Positions 8,086 to 17,395 of a DNA stretch of 64,000 bases are shown here, in pieces. Both the position numbers and the translations under genes were made by a program. Source of the stretch: Halogeometricum sp. S3BR5-2 (GTDB lineage Archaea > Halobacteriota > Halobacteria > Halobacteriales > Haloferacaceae); NCBI RefSeq assembly GCF_031624635.1, contig NZ_JAMQOQ010000003.1, forward strand, positions 434,001-498,000, written 5' to 3'. The first letter of the stretch is position 1, and every line of letters begins with the position of its first letter. Under the pieces are notes generated by a model. It worked only from the letters and a program-made list of their open reading frames with translations. It did not search any database and was not told where the DNA came from.

Positions 8086-9459
8086 TCACGTCGGCGCGCC
8101 GCGGGCGTAGTCGCGGCTCGTCGGTTCGCCGCTCGCGGGCGCCTGCCCTCCGAACGGCGGGGTCGGGTCCTCCCGCTCCGACACCTGCGTTTCGATGAAG
8201 CCGACGCGGACGACCACGTCCCGACCCAGCCGTTCGGTCAAATCGTCGTCGAACCGCTGAGCCAGGTCCGGCGGAGCCTCCAAATCGCGCGGAATCCCGA
8301 CCAAGACGTCCACCTGCGGTTCGTTCCCGAGCAGTATGTCGACGGGTTCGTAGTCGACGCCGACGCTGACGAGTTCGACGCCCCCGACGTCCGCTTCGTC
8401 GAACACCTCCCGGAGTTCCGCCTCGGTCTGTTGCTCGAACGACTGCGTCTGGAACGTCGTCCAGGTGACGCCGCCGAGTACGATGGAGAGGACGGCGATG
8501 GCGACGGCGATGACGACGACGCGGGAGAACACTGACGCCCGGACTCCCTCGAACGTCCCCGCCTCCAGCGGCTTGAACCCGGACAGATAGAAGAGGATGA
8601 GCGCCGAGAGGTTGATGGCGAGGAGGTTCACGAGGACGAGGATGGCGGCCGCGACGGCGACGCCGGGGAGTCCGAAGGCGATTCCCAGCCCCGACGTCGC
8701 CGCCGGGGGAACGAGTGCGACGGCGATGGCGACGCCGACCAGCGTCGACCCCGACCCGCGCATGATGCTGATGGACCCGGCGAGCCCCGACCCGAGCGCC
8801 AGAAACAGCGACAGGAAGTTCGGCCCCGTCCGCTCTGCGACCTGTGGAATCGTCCGGATGTCGAGTCCGGGAGCGATGAGGATGGTCTGCTGCATCAGCC
8901 ACCCCATGATCGCCGCGGTCGCGATGGCGGCGAGCAGGCCCGTCACCTGAAGCTTGACCCCCCGAGACGCCATTTTCGGCTCGTCGAGGACGGTTCCGAC
9001 GCTGGCGGAGATGGCCGGTCCCATCAGCGGGGCGACGACCATGGCCCCGATGATAGTCGCCGCCGAGTCGAGCAGGAGTCCCGTGGTCGCGATGATCGTA
9101 CTCAAAATCAGGAAGGCGAAGAAGGTGGAGTTCGCGGGCGCGAGGTCCTGCGCCCGAGCGTACAGTTCCTCGCGGGAGATGCGGAGACCGGGGAATCGCT
9201 CGACCAGGGCGGAGAGACGCTCCGACACCACCGTCTCCGTCGGGAGCACGATAGTGTAGGCGTCGTCGCGAACGCCCGCCGCCGTCAGTCGCTCCAGCAC
9301 CGTCTCGACGCCGCTCGGGGGCACGGGAAACTGGACCATCGCCTCGAAATCTCCGCGTCCGACCTCCTCGAAAACGGCGTAGTCGATACCCTGCTCGTCG
9401 AGGGCCGCGAGCACGCTGTCTCGGGTACCCTCGGGTATCAGCACCTGTACGAGACGCAT
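8086..9459 (-). CDS. DUF389 (TIGR00341-type) membrane protein
   Basis: 457 residues from ATG 9459. An N-terminal soluble alpha/beta domain (MRLVQVLIPEGTRDSVLAAL, residues 1-95) precedes about six transmembrane helices including STIIATTGLLLDSAATIIGA, MVVAPLMGPAISASVGTVL and VGVAIAVALVPPAATSGLGI, the signature DUF389 segments. The C-terminal 120 residues are acidic and extend beyond the membrane domain. The family is of unknown function. The start is fixed by the conserved N-terminal strand; upstream in-frame sequence is antisense-like. Confidence 0.87.
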   Translation of the reverse strand: MRLVQVLIPEGTRDSVLAALDEQGIDYAVFEEVGRGDFEAMVQFPVPPSGVETVLERLTAAGVRDDAYTIVLPTETVVSERLSALVERFPGLRISREELYARAQDLAPANSTFFAFLILSTIIATTGLLLDSAATIIGAMVVAPLMGPAISASVGTVLDEPKMASRGVKLQVTGLLAAIATAAIMGWLMQQTILIAPGLDIRTIPQVAERTGPNFLSLFLALGSGLAGSISIMRGSGSTLVGVAIAVALVPPAATSGLGIAFGLPGVAVAAAILVLVNLLAINLSALILFYLSGFKPLEAGTFEGVRASVFSRVVVIAVAIAVLSIVLGGVTWTTFQTQSFEQQTEAELREVFDEADVGGVELVSVGVDYEPVDILLGNEPQVDVLVGIPRDLEAPPDLAQRFDDDLTERLGRDVVVRVGFIETQVSEREDPTPPFGGQAPASGEPTSRDYARGAPT

Positions 9460-9620
9460 AGGGCGGAATACAACACACGAGAATATAAATCGTGAGCGTC
9501 GACCGATGGGAGCGCCCTCGCCGCATCGGTCGCTCTGCCCCCCGTCACGCCCGCCGTCCGCCGGGTCGGACGACCTTCGATCGACCGACACCGACCGGTG
9601 CGACTTTCGGCCGTGAACGT

Positions 9621-9632
9621 CAGACATGTCTG
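9621..9632. promoter_or_regulatory. Perfect 12-bp palindrome upstream of the DUF1269 gene
   Basis: CAGACATGTCTG, 49 bp upstream of the start at 9681 and followed by AT-rich AAAAATGATTAAGG, which may supply the TATA element. Its position suits an operator; the paralogous gene at 16842 has no copy. No regulator can be named. Confidence 0.35.
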
Positions 9633-9680
9633 AAAAATGATTAAGGTAGTGACGGTCGTTCGAGGGGACGAGGTGTACGA

Positions 9681-10178
9681 ATGAGCTCACTGGTAGTACT
9701 CGCGTTCGAGACCAAGGACGGTGCAGAGGAGATGCGAGAGCGGATGTACGACTTCCAGCGGCGGGAACTCGTCACACTCGACGACGCCGCGGTCGTCGTC
9801 AGGAAGGAGAACGGTCACGTGAAGGTGAAGCAGGCGCACAGTCTCGTCGGCGCCGGGGCCCTCGGCGGAGCGTTCTGGGGTCTCCTCATCGGCGTCATCT
9901 TCTGGATGCCGTGGCTCGGAATCGCCATCGGGAGCGTTACCGGCGCGTTGGGTGGGAAGTTCACCGACGTCGGCATCGACGACGACTTCATCGAGGAGGT
10001 CGGCGAGACGGTCGAACCCGGCCAGTCCGCGCTGTTCCTCCTGGCCCGGGACGCGAACGTAGAGCGCATTCGGGAGGAGCTATCGGACGTCGAGTTCGAG
10101 ATAATCGAGACCAACCTCTCTCCGGAGGAGGAGACGAGACTGCGCGAGGCCTTCGCCGCCGAGGAAGTCGCCGGGTGA
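9681..10178 (+). CDS. DUF1269 family membrane-associated protein (paralogue 1)
   Basis: 165 residues. It starts MSSLVVLAFETKDGAEEMRE and contains a glycine-rich hydrophobic pair (GALGGAFWGLLIGVIFWMPW, then LGIAIGSVTGALGGK), giving one or two membrane-associated helices between acidic ends. The family is of unknown function and common in halophiles. A near-duplicate lies at 16842-17339 with matching length and most residues conserved. It precedes the HdeD-like gene by 121 bp on the same strand, so co-transcription is possible; the palindrome at 9621-9632 may control it. Confidence 0.85.
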   Translation: MSSLVVLAFETKDGAEEMRERMYDFQRRELVTLDDAAVVVRKENGHVKVKQAHSLVGAGALGGAFWGLLIGVIFWMPWLGIAIGSVTGALGGKFTDVGIDDDFIEEVGETVEPGQSALFLLARDANVERIREELSDVEFEIIETNLSPEEETRLREAFAAEEVAG

Positions 10179-10299
10179 GCGTCCGGCGCCGACGGCGCGA
10201 CGGAGGTGTTCGGCCCGCCGCATCTCTTCGCCCGGGAGACTTTCGCGAGAGGCGTACTGGCACTTTATGCTCTGTTCGGTCGAATTACGTACTGTAACC

Positions 10300-10926
10300 A
10301 TGAGCACTGACACGCAGGGTGAACCCGAGATGGTCGCCGAGTCCGAGGCTTCGCTCGAAAGACTCCTCCGGGACGAGGGCCGAACGTTGATGATCGTCGG
10401 CGGCCTTCTGGCGGTCTTGGGCATCGGTGCGATCCTGTTTCCCGTCCTCTCGTCGCTGACCGTCGGGCTGTTCTTCGGCGCCGCCCTCGCGGTTGCCGGG
10501 TTCGCCCACATCGCACACGCCTTCTCGGCGCCGGGCTGGAAAGGCGCGCTCGGAGAGATATTCCTCGCCGTCGTCTTCCTCATCGCCGGCCTCGCGATGC
10601 TGGTCAACCCCGTCCTCACGCTCACGACGCTGACCCTCCTCGTTATCTCGTACTTCGTGCTGGAGGGCCTCGCGCTCCTGTACTTCGCGTGGACGCTCCG
10701 AAACGAGCGGGGATGGGTGTGGTCCGTCGCGGCCGGCGTGGTCTCTCTGGTCCTCGCCGGACTCCTCTTCGCGGGGTTCCCGGCGACCGCCGCGTGGGCG
10801 CTCGGACTCCTGGTCGGTGTCAACCTCCTCACGACCGGCGTGTCGATGATGGTCGTGGGCAACGGCATCAGGAAGGGGGCCGACGCGACGGGCCCCTCGA
10901 TGGCCCACCCCGATACGGGCGTCTGA
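10300..10926 (+). CDS. HdeD/DUF308 family membrane protein
   Basis: 208 residues from ATG 10300, preferred over an in-frame ATG at 10267 because the acidic N-terminus typical of haloarchaeal homologues begins there. Six hydrophobic segments (such as TLMIVGGLLAVLGIGAILFP and SLTVGLFFGAALAVAGFAHI) match the DUF308 repeat of HdeD acid-resistance membrane proteins. It probably sits in the cytoplasmic membrane with a stress-related role. It lies between the DUF1269 gene and the AI-2E family gene in a same-strand run. Confidence 0.85.
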   Translation: MSTDTQGEPEMVAESEASLERLLRDEGRTLMIVGGLLAVLGIGAILFPVLSSLTVGLFFGAALAVAGFAHIAHAFSAPGWKGALGEIFLAVVFLIAGLAMLVNPVLTLTTLTLLVISYFVLEGLALLYFAWTLRNERGWVWSVAAGVVSLVLAGLLFAGFPATAAWALGLLVGVNLLTTGVSMMVVGNGIRKGADATGPSMAHPDTGV

Positions 10927-11078
10927 ATCCCCCCGACGCTCGACCTGCGCTCTTCTCCCGACTCTCGGAGCGGCCGTCGCCGGCGCGAGGCGTCCGCTGG
11001 GCGAACGAACGAAAGATTATGCTCTCGCCGCGCGTCTCTACTCCCGACACGACTCGAGCGGTCGTCGGATACTCAGTC

Positions 11079-12395
11079 ATGACCGAAGAACCCGAGAACG
11101 CCCCGTCGAAAGCACCCCCGCCGGAGGACTCCTCGGTGTGGCGAATCGCCACGACGGTGGAGCGGGGCCCTCTCGACCGGGAACGCGTGACGCTCTGGGG
11201 GGTCGCCATCGCACTCCTCCTCGCCCTCCTCTACGTCGGGTGGCGATACGTCGGAACCGTCGTCATGGGTCTCTTCGTCTACTACGTCGCACGCCCCGTG
11301 TTCCGGCGAATCAACGCGCGCCTCGCGAGCCGAACGCTCGCCGTCGGTGCGACGCTGTTGGCGGTCGCCCTCCCGCTGCTCGTCGTCGTCGGGTGGGCGT
11401 TCGCTATCCTCGCCAACGCGCTGGGCGACCTCCTCGACTCGGACGCGCTCGCGGAGGCCGAAGCGTTCATCCAGCCGTACGTCGGCCTGGTCGCGGAGCT
11501 GGAGACGTTCGCCGACGAGGTACTGACGGATCCGAGCCGGCTGACGGACCTCGAACTCGGACCCCTCCTCAACGACGCGGTGGGGTCGCTGCTCGCGTGG
11601 GCGGGGGTGGCGTTCAACGTCGGTATCCACGGCTTCATCGTCCTCATCATCGTCTTCTATCTGCTCCGGGACGACTACCGCATCGCCCGCTGGGCGCGGA
11701 ACACGTTCGTCGAGGAGGACGGCGTCTTGGAGTCGTATCTCACGACCGTCGACCACGACCTCCACAACGTCTACTTCGGGAACATCCTGAACGCGCTCAT
11801 GACCGGCCTGCTCGCGGCGGTGGTGTACACCGTTCTCAACCTGTTCGCACCGACGGCCACCCGAATTCCCGAGGCGGCCTTCCTCGGACTGCTCGTCGGC
11901 GTGGCGAGCCTCGTCCCGGTTATCGGCATCAAACTCGTCACGTGGCCGGTCGGCGCCTACCTCCTCGGACGCGCGCTCTGGCTGGCTCCCGAGGCGGTGT
12001 GGTTCCCCGTGGTGTTCCTCCTCGTCTCGTTCGTCGTCGTGGACTACATTCCGGACCAACTGCTCCGGCCGTACGTCAGCGGCCGGACACTCCACGTGGG
12101 GGCGGTGATGCTCGCGTACACCCTCGGTCCGCTGCTGTTCGGGTGGTACGGTATCTTCCTGGCGCCGCTGCTGTTCGTCGTCATCTTCGAGTTCGGCCGC
12201 ATCGTGTTCCCGTGGCTGCTCGCTCCGGACCCCCACGCGTCGTTCTCGGACCGGACCGAGGGCCCGCCGGAGTCGGGGGCGGAGACGGACGAGGAACGGC
12301 CGGTCGACGCGACCGGAGACGACCGTCCCGCCGGCGTTGACGACCGGCGGTTCCCCGACTCGACCGAGAGCGCGGACCCGGCCGGCGGGGAGTAG
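11079..12395 (+). CDS. AI-2E family (PerM-like) transporter
   Basis: 438 residues from ATG 11079. About eight transmembrane helices follow the AI-2E layout: a cluster of N-terminal helices, a soluble segment near residues 125-170, then FNVGIHGFIVLIIVFYLLRD and a C-terminal group ending HVGAVMLAYTLGPLLFGWYG. The last 65 residues are an acidic, Pro/Asp-rich tail presumably in the cytoplasm. Members export autoinducer-2 or act as Na+/H+ antiporters; substrate here is unknown. ATG 11018 is also in frame and gives a 20-residue extension after an AAGATTATG box. Confidence 0.82.
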   Translation: MTEEPENAPSKAPPPEDSSVWRIATTVERGPLDRERVTLWGVAIALLLALLYVGWRYVGTVVMGLFVYYVARPVFRRINARLASRTLAVGATLLAVALPLLVVVGWAFAILANALGDLLDSDALAEAEAFIQPYVGLVAELETFADEVLTDPSRLTDLELGPLLNDAVGSLLAWAGVAFNVGIHGFIVLIIVFYLLRDDYRIARWARNTFVEEDGVLESYLTTVDHDLHNVYFGNILNALMTGLLAAVVYTVLNLFAPTATRIPEAAFLGLLVGVASLVPVIGIKLVTWPVGAYLLGRALWLAPEAVWFPVVFLLVSFVVVDYIPDQLLRPYVSGRTLHVGAVMLAYTLGPLLFGWYGIFLAPLLFVVIFEFGRIVFPWLLAPDPHASFSDRTEGPPESGAETDEERPVDATGDDRPAGVDDRRFPDSTESADPAGGE

Positions 12396-12415
12396 TCCGC
12401 TCTCCCGACCGCCGG

Positions 12416-12833
12416 TCACCCGCGCGAGGCCCATCTGAATCGCTGAACCGCCGCCGGTACTCGCAATCGAGCTTCGCGTGTGAACTGTCTTATTACAAAG
12501 ATATATTTGTAATGGCAATCCCGCTCTCGGGAAATTGAGTCGGTGCGGACCGTCCGTTCCGGTTCGGAGAACGCGACGAACGTGACGGCGGCCGTCACGA
12601 GCACAGCGACCCAGAGCGGAGCCGTCGGCCAGCCGCGCCGGATTCCGCGGAACGTCTGTGTCGGAAACGCGCCGACGAGGATCGGCAGTATTCGAGCGAG
12701 GACGTCTCTCGACCGGTCGTACCCTCTATCAAGCGGGAGTTCCGCGCGCGAGGAACCAGGCTTCGGTCCAGCCGACGAGTTCTCGAAGGTCCGAACCGTT
12801 CGGTCGACGGTTCGCCGTCGTGTCTTCGACCAT
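12416..12833 (-). pseudogene. Possible frameshifted small membrane-protein gene
   Basis: Two adjacent minus-strand frames look like halves of one protein. The first starts with ATG at 12833, 41 bp after the sulfatase stop, and reads MVEDTTANRRPNGSDLRELV then GWTEAWFLARG before a stop near 12735. The other frame, open there, continues ELPLDRGYDRSRDVLARILP and then ILVGAFP, RRGWPTAPLWVAVLVTAAVT and FVAFSEPER, ending with a predicted transmembrane helix. A single-base shift would join them. This is either a real decayed gene or a sequencing error; I do not recognise the family. Confidence 0.35.
12492..12513. promoter_or_regulatory. 22-bp inverted repeat ATTACA-N10-TGTAAT (copy 2)
   Basis: The arms extend to a perfect 8-bp match (ATTACAAA / TTTGTAAT) around GATATA, so the site overlaps a TATA-like box. 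It lies in the gap between the AI-2E gene and the arylsulfatase and overlaps the 3' part of the broken minus-strand frame at 12416-12833. No intact gene starts immediately beside it. Confidence 0.5.
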
Positions 12834-12873
12834 AGCGTGGAAGTCGAGCGTGCTGACGAGCGCTCCCGAGCGC

Positions 12874-15195
12874 TCACTCCCGCGCCATGATCTTGTCCAT
12901 CTCCTTCTCGTCGTGGACGAACGTTTCCCCGCTGACGTCGACGGTGACGCGCGCGATGTCGCCCGTGAACGCGAACGGCGTGCGGTCCCGATACTCGTCG
13001 CTCACGGCGTTGAGGGCGTCGTTGCCGCAACTCAGCCCGGCGGTGAGTCCGGTCGTAATCGGAACCGTGACCGGCACCTCGCCCTCACCGACCTGCTCGT
13101 CGCCGTAGTAGAGTCGCACCGTTCCCGGCACGCCTTTGCCCTCTTCGGGACGCGCTTCGCCGGTCGTCTCGAACTCCATCCGGACCGACACCTCACCTTC
13201 GGGGAGCGACTCGTCGGCGACGACTTGGTACTCCTCGACACCGACGTAGTTGTGGACGTATCGGAGGCGCCCGTCGTCCACGTACAGCGAATACCCACCC
13301 GAGAGGGAGCCGTGGGCGAGGAGCACGCCCTCCGCGCCGCCCGTCGGAACGGTCAGGTCCGCAGTGATGCTGTGGTCGCGGTTGAGCACTTTCACGGCCG
13401 CGTTCTCGGGCACGTACTGTCCACCCGGGTAGTAGACGTACCGGTCGCGACGTTTCCCTGGCTCGGGCCGGAGCTCGACGAAGCGCTGGGTGGCGCGGCC
13501 GTCGAGCGGGAGGACGTCGTATTTGCCAGCCTCCGTCCACCAGAGCTGGGCGAGTTCGAGGACTTTCTCGGGGTATTGGTCCGCGACGTCGTGCGCTTCC
13601 GAGAAGTCCTCCTCGACGTGATACAGCTCCCACCCGGACTCCTCGAGGCTGGTCGCCGAGAGAGCCTCGGCCGTTATCGGTTCGCCGAACGGCCACGGGT
13701 GGACCGCACGCCAGCCGTCGTGGTAGATGGCGCGCGTCCCGAGCATCTCGTAGTACTGGGTGGTGTGCTGTTCGGGCGCGTCCGGTTCATCGAAGGTGTA
13801 CGCGAAGCTCGTCCCCTCGATGGGCGACTGCGAGTAACCCTTGACTTCGTCCGGTGCCTCGATGCCGACGGTCTCCAGTATCGTCGGGACGATGTCGATG
13901 GCGTGGACGAACTGCTCGCGAAGTTCGCCCTTCGCCTCGATGCCGTTGCGCCAGGAAACGATCAGGGGGTTGCTCGCGCCGCCGCGGTACGTCTCGCGCT
14001 TCCACCGGCGGAACGGCGTGTTCCCGGCCCACGCCCACCCCCAGGGGAAGTGGTTGAAGTATTTCGGTCCGCCCAGTTCGTCTATCGCTTCGAGGTTCTC
14101 TTCGAGGGACTCCGGGACGTTGTTGAAGAACCGGTTCTCGTCGACCGATCCGCTGGGGCCGCCTTCGGCGCTGGAGCCGTTGTCCCCGACGGAGACCAAG
14201 ACGAGCGTGTCGTCGAGTTCGCCGAGCTCCTCGAGGTAATCGAGCACCTTCCCGATCTGCGCGTCGGTGTGTTCGAGGAAGCCCGCGTAGACCTCCATCA
14301 TCCGAGCGTAGAGTTTCTGTTCGTCCTCCGAGAGCGAGTCCCACTCCTCGACGTCGGGATTCCGCGGTGAGAGCTCGGTGTCTTCGGGGACGACGCCCAA
14401 CTCCTTCTGACGTGCGAGGATCTGTTCGCGCGCCTCGTCCCAGCCCATGTCGAACTCGCCCTCGTACTTGTCGATCCATTCCTGTGGGACGTGGTGGGGT
14501 GCGTGCATCGCCCCGGGACAGAAGTACGTGAAGAAGGGTTTGTCCGGGTCGACCTGTTTCGTGTCGCCGATGAACTCGATGGCGCGCTGGGCGATGTCTT
14601 CGGTGAGGTGGTATCCCTCCTCGGGCGTCGCCGGTGGGTCGACTTGGTGGTTATCGTAGACGAGGTTCGGCGTGTACTGGTGGGTGTCCCCGCCGAGGAA
14701 GCCGTAGAATCGCTCGAACCCGCGGCCGAGCGGCCATCTGTCGTAGGGGCCGCTTGCACTCATCGCTTCGGCGGGGGTGAGGTGCCACTTGCCGAGTGCG
14801 AGGGTGCTGTAGCCTTCCTCGACGAGCATCTCGGAGATGAAGCCGTTCTCGTGGGGAATGTGACCGTTGTATCCGGGGAAGCCGGTCGAGATCTCCGTGA
14901 TGGCGGCCATTCCGTTCGAGTGGTGGTTCCGCCCCGTCATGAGGCAGCTCCGCGTCGGCGAACAGAGCGCGGTCGTGTGGAAGTTGTTATACTGGAGGCC
15001 GTTCTCGGCGAGACGGTCGAGGTTCGGCGTGTCGATGAGTCCGCCGAAACACCCGACGTGCCCGAATCCCGTGTCGTCGAGGACGACCATCAGGACGTTC
15101 GGGGCATCGTCGGGTGCTCGATTCTGTTCGGGCCACCACGGCTCCGATTCGTCGTACGTGCGGCCGATGCGGCCGTGAAAGTCTCGTTCTGGCAT
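12874..15195 (-). CDS. Arylsulfatase, Cys-type (CSPTR active site)
   Basis: 773 residues from ATG 15195 (MPERDFHGRIGRTYDESEPW). The metal-binding NVLMVVLDDTGFG segment (D40, D41) and the formylglycine motif C78-S-P-T-R82 followed by SCLMTGRN are intact, so this is a type I sulfatase needing FGE. Length and architecture, including a roughly 150-residue beta-rich C-terminal domain, resemble the large arylsulfatases of about 780 residues. No signal peptide is evident, suggesting intracellular hydrolysis of sulfate esters. An in-frame ATG at 15342 would add 49 basic, non-conserved residues and is rejected. FGE (6657-7631) and SulP (17396-19114) lie nearby. Confidence 0.93.
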   Translation of the reverse strand: MPERDFHGRIGRTYDESEPWWPEQNRAPDDAPNVLMVVLDDTGFGHVGCFGGLIDTPNLDRLAENGLQYNNFHTTALCSPTRSCLMTGRNHHSNGMAAITEISTGFPGYNGHIPHENGFISEMLVEEGYSTLALGKWHLTPAEAMSASGPYDRWPLGRGFERFYGFLGGDTHQYTPNLVYDNHQVDPPATPEEGYHLTEDIAQRAIEFIGDTKQVDPDKPFFTYFCPGAMHAPHHVPQEWIDKYEGEFDMGWDEAREQILARQKELGVVPEDTELSPRNPDVEEWDSLSEDEQKLYARMMEVYAGFLEHTDAQIGKVLDYLEELGELDDTLVLVSVGDNGSSAEGGPSGSVDENRFFNNVPESLEENLEAIDELGGPKYFNHFPWGWAWAGNTPFRRWKRETYRGGASNPLIVSWRNGIEAKGELREQFVHAIDIVPTILETVGIEAPDEVKGYSQSPIEGTSFAYTFDEPDAPEQHTTQYYEMLGTRAIYHDGWRAVHPWPFGEPITAEALSATSLEESGWELYHVEEDFSEAHDVADQYPEKVLELAQLWWTEAGKYDVLPLDGRATQRFVELRPEPGKRRDRYVYYPGGQYVPENAAVKVLNRDHSITADLTVPTGGAEGVLLAHGSLSGGYSLYVDDGRLRYVHNYVGVEEYQVVADESLPEGEVSVRMEFETTGEARPEEGKGVPGTVRLYYGDEQVGEGEVPVTVPITTGLTAGLSCGNDALNAVSDEYRDRTPFAFTGDIARVTVDVSGETFVHDEKEMDKIMARE

Positions 15196-15759
15196 GTCTC
15201 TGACCTTTTCCGCATCCCGTCCGGAGACGGGGGAGTTTCGCGTGGCAAACCCGAACGCCGTCGGTCGGGTGAGTCGCGTTGGAAGGGAGGCTTCCCCTCC
15301 CACGCCCGTTCTGTTTGACCGCACTTTGTAATGAAACTGCATACCACGAACCGGGGATGTACACGTACAATTAACGAGTGTGGTACTTATCTTGGATTAT
15401 CTCGACCGAATCAGAATCACGACCGAAGATGTTCGAGTTCTCAATGCGAGCGCCTCCCGTCGGCGTCGGCGTGATACGCGCACGACGGGCCGCGTTTAAT
15501 CCGACGGCGGTACGTACGGTCCACTGCAAACGACATTCCCGTGCCCGCCCGGCGAGAAGGAGTTCGCCCGATACCGAACTCCCGGGTGGCGTCGCGCCCT
15601 CCGACCCGCGACAGCACGCGACACCGAGGCGTACAGTCGCGTTCGAGCAGTATCTCAGCGTGGGCGCCATATTTATGCCGAATAATCGTCTTCTTCTCCT
15701 GGCGGAGGCCGCGGTTCCTAGTGCGAGCGACCCACTCCGGTGGGGTCGCACCCGGGTCG
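15196..15759. other. Intergenic gap upstream of the arylsulfatase
   Basis: 564 bp. AT-rich patches near 15365-15405 and 15665-15690 could hold promoters for the minus-strand sulfatase. No open frame here has gene-like composition. Confidence 0.4.
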
Positions 15760-16506
15760 TCAGATCACGAGTAGCAGACCCGCGTAGAGGAGGGTGCCGA
15801 GCACAAACGCGGCGAATCGGCTCTCGTCGACGTGCGGCAGTTCCTCCTTGATGACGTTCAGAACGACGGCGCCGGCGACGAATCCGTAGAGCACCGTCAA
15901 GCCGAGTCCGATAGCCTCGGCCGCGAACCCGAGGAGTCCGCCGACTGCGGTCCCGGCCGCGAGTATCCACCGACCGACTCGGTGGAACTCCTCTCCGTGG
16001 TGGCGGGCGAGTCCGTAATCGGTCACTTGGAAGTGAAACGCCATCGCGAGTGCGTACAGAAAGAGGTTCGCGAGGTTCTCGACCTCTTGGTGGAAGAGCA
16101 GGAACCCGATGATCGCGCTGTAGAGCGCGAACACGAGGACGTGGAACCAAAAGACGCCCGGTGCGTCCGTTGGGGACTCGGCCCGACGTTGTGCGACGAC
16201 GACCTCGACGCCGTAGAACGCGAGGAATCCCGAGAGGGCGGCCACGTAGAGGAGTTGCTCCGCGAGGAACGCCTCGCCCCGAAGCGAACCGGCGACGGCC
16301 GCCGCCTCGCTCACTTCCGGGAGGAGGAGGAGGAAGACGTACGCGACCGACGCGCCACCCGCCGCCGAGAGCCATCGCCGACGCTGGGGCGGCGAAATCT
16401 GCAGTCGATCCGCGAACAGATGCACGAGCGCGAGGCCGGCGGTGAACAGGCCGGCCGCGACCGAGAGGCCGCCGAATTCCGATTGGATGAGCCAAGTCGT
16501 GTTCAT
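15760..16506 (-). CDS. Polytopic membrane protein, possibly ZIP-like
   Basis: 248 residues from ATG 16506 (MNTTWLIQSEFGGLSVAAGL). Seven or eight hydrophobic helices separated by short loops, including SVAYVFLLLLPEVSEAAAVA, VFALYSAIIGFLLFHQEVEN and GLTVLYGFVAGAVVLNVIKE. Several His/Glu residues fall within or beside helices (for example HFQVTDYGLARHHGEEFH), reminiscent of metal transporters of the ZIP type, but the canonical ZIP histidine motif is not clearly present. The long in-frame upstream extension is low-complexity and rejected. It is divergent from the second DUF1269 gene across a 335-bp gap. Confidence 0.72.
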   Translation of the reverse strand: MNTTWLIQSEFGGLSVAAGLFTAGLALVHLFADRLQISPPQRRRWLSAAGGASVAYVFLLLLPEVSEAAAVAGSLRGEAFLAEQLLYVAALSGFLAFYGVEVVVAQRRAESPTDAPGVFWFHVLVFALYSAIIGFLLFHQEVENLANLFLYALAMAFHFQVTDYGLARHHGEEFHRVGRWILAAGTAVGGLLGFAAEAIGLGLTVLYGFVAGAVVLNVIKEELPHVDESRFAAFVLGTLLYAGLLLVI

Positions 16507-16841
16507 AACTGGAGCGCAGTTACGACGGCCGCCGGGTCGGTCCCCGACGACGAGTCGTCCGAACTCGGGCGACGGACTGACTAGCGTACCCTGCGAGTGT
16601 CCACGTCGCGGGCGCTCGGGTTTGTTATTCGTCTCCATCTCGGAGGCCGCCGCTCCGAATCCGAGCGCCGGGCGGCGGGACATCCGAGCACCCGGCGTCG
16701 TGATTCACCGTCCGACTGTATCCGAGTCCGGGAACTCCGCACATATCGTACATTACACCGCACACTCTTCTCTCCCGAGCCACTCTCCACGGGAAAAGGA
16801 AGAGAATTACAATGTACGTGTCTGGCCGTATACGCGACCGT
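16507..16841. other. Divergent intergenic region
   Basis: 335 bp between the minus-strand membrane protein and the plus-strand DUF1269 gene. An A-rich patch (AAAAGGAAGAGAATTACAAT) ends about 29 bp before 16842 and may contain its promoter. No gene was found. Confidence 0.4.
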
Positions 16842-17339
16842 ATGAGTTCATTGATCGTACTCGCGTTCGAAGACGAGACGGGCGCCGAAGAGATGCGCGA
16901 GCGGATGCACGACCTCCAGAAGCGCCAACTGATCACGCTTCAGGACGCCGCCGTGGCCGTCCGCAAGGAGAACGGCCACGTGAAGGTGAAGCAAGCCCAC
17001 AGCCTCGTCGGCGCGGGCGCACTCGGCGGGTCGTTCTGGGGGTTGCTCATCGGCGTCATCTTCTGGATGCCGTGGCTCGGCATGGCGATCGGCGCCGCGA
17101 CGGGCGCGCTCTCGGGGAAACTGTCCGACACCGGCATCGACGACGACTTCATCGAGGAGGTCGCCGACACCGTCGAACCGGGAACGTCGGCGCTGTTCCT
17201 CCTCGCGAGCGACGCCCGACTCGAACGCATCGAGGAGGAACTCGAAGGCACGCAGTTCACCATCCTCCAGACGAACCTCTCGCCCGAGGACGAGACCAAC
17301 CTCCGGGAGACCTTCGCCGCCGAGGAAATCACGGGATAG
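16842..17339 (+). CDS. DUF1269 family membrane-associated protein (paralogue 2)
   Basis: 165 residues from ATG 16842 (MSSLIVLAFEDETGAEEMRE). It matches the paralogue at 9681-10178 throughout, including ENGHVKVKQAHSLVGAGALG, FWGLLIGVIFWMPWLG and the acidic C-terminal segment ending in FAAEE. The conserved N-terminus fixes the start ten codons after an in-frame ATG at 16812. It lies 56 bp before the SulP gene and may be its operon partner. The shared glycine-rich membrane hairpin suggests a small membrane-associated accessory protein; function unknown. Confidence 0.87.
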   Translation: MSSLIVLAFEDETGAEEMRERMHDLQKRQLITLQDAAVAVRKENGHVKVKQAHSLVGAGALGGSFWGLLIGVIFWMPWLGMAIGAATGALSGKLSDTGIDDDFIEEVADTVEPGTSALFLLASDARLERIEEELEGTQFTILQTNLSPEDETNLRETFAAEEITG

Positions 17340-17395
17340 ACGTCCCGCGACGAGTCGCCGCCGATCGGTGATGCATTCCCTCGTCGATTCAGACC

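Noticed and set aside
12658-14370. 570-codon plus-strand frame
   Set aside because: It is the exact complement of the arylsulfatase gene; its composition is that of a typical antisense shadow.
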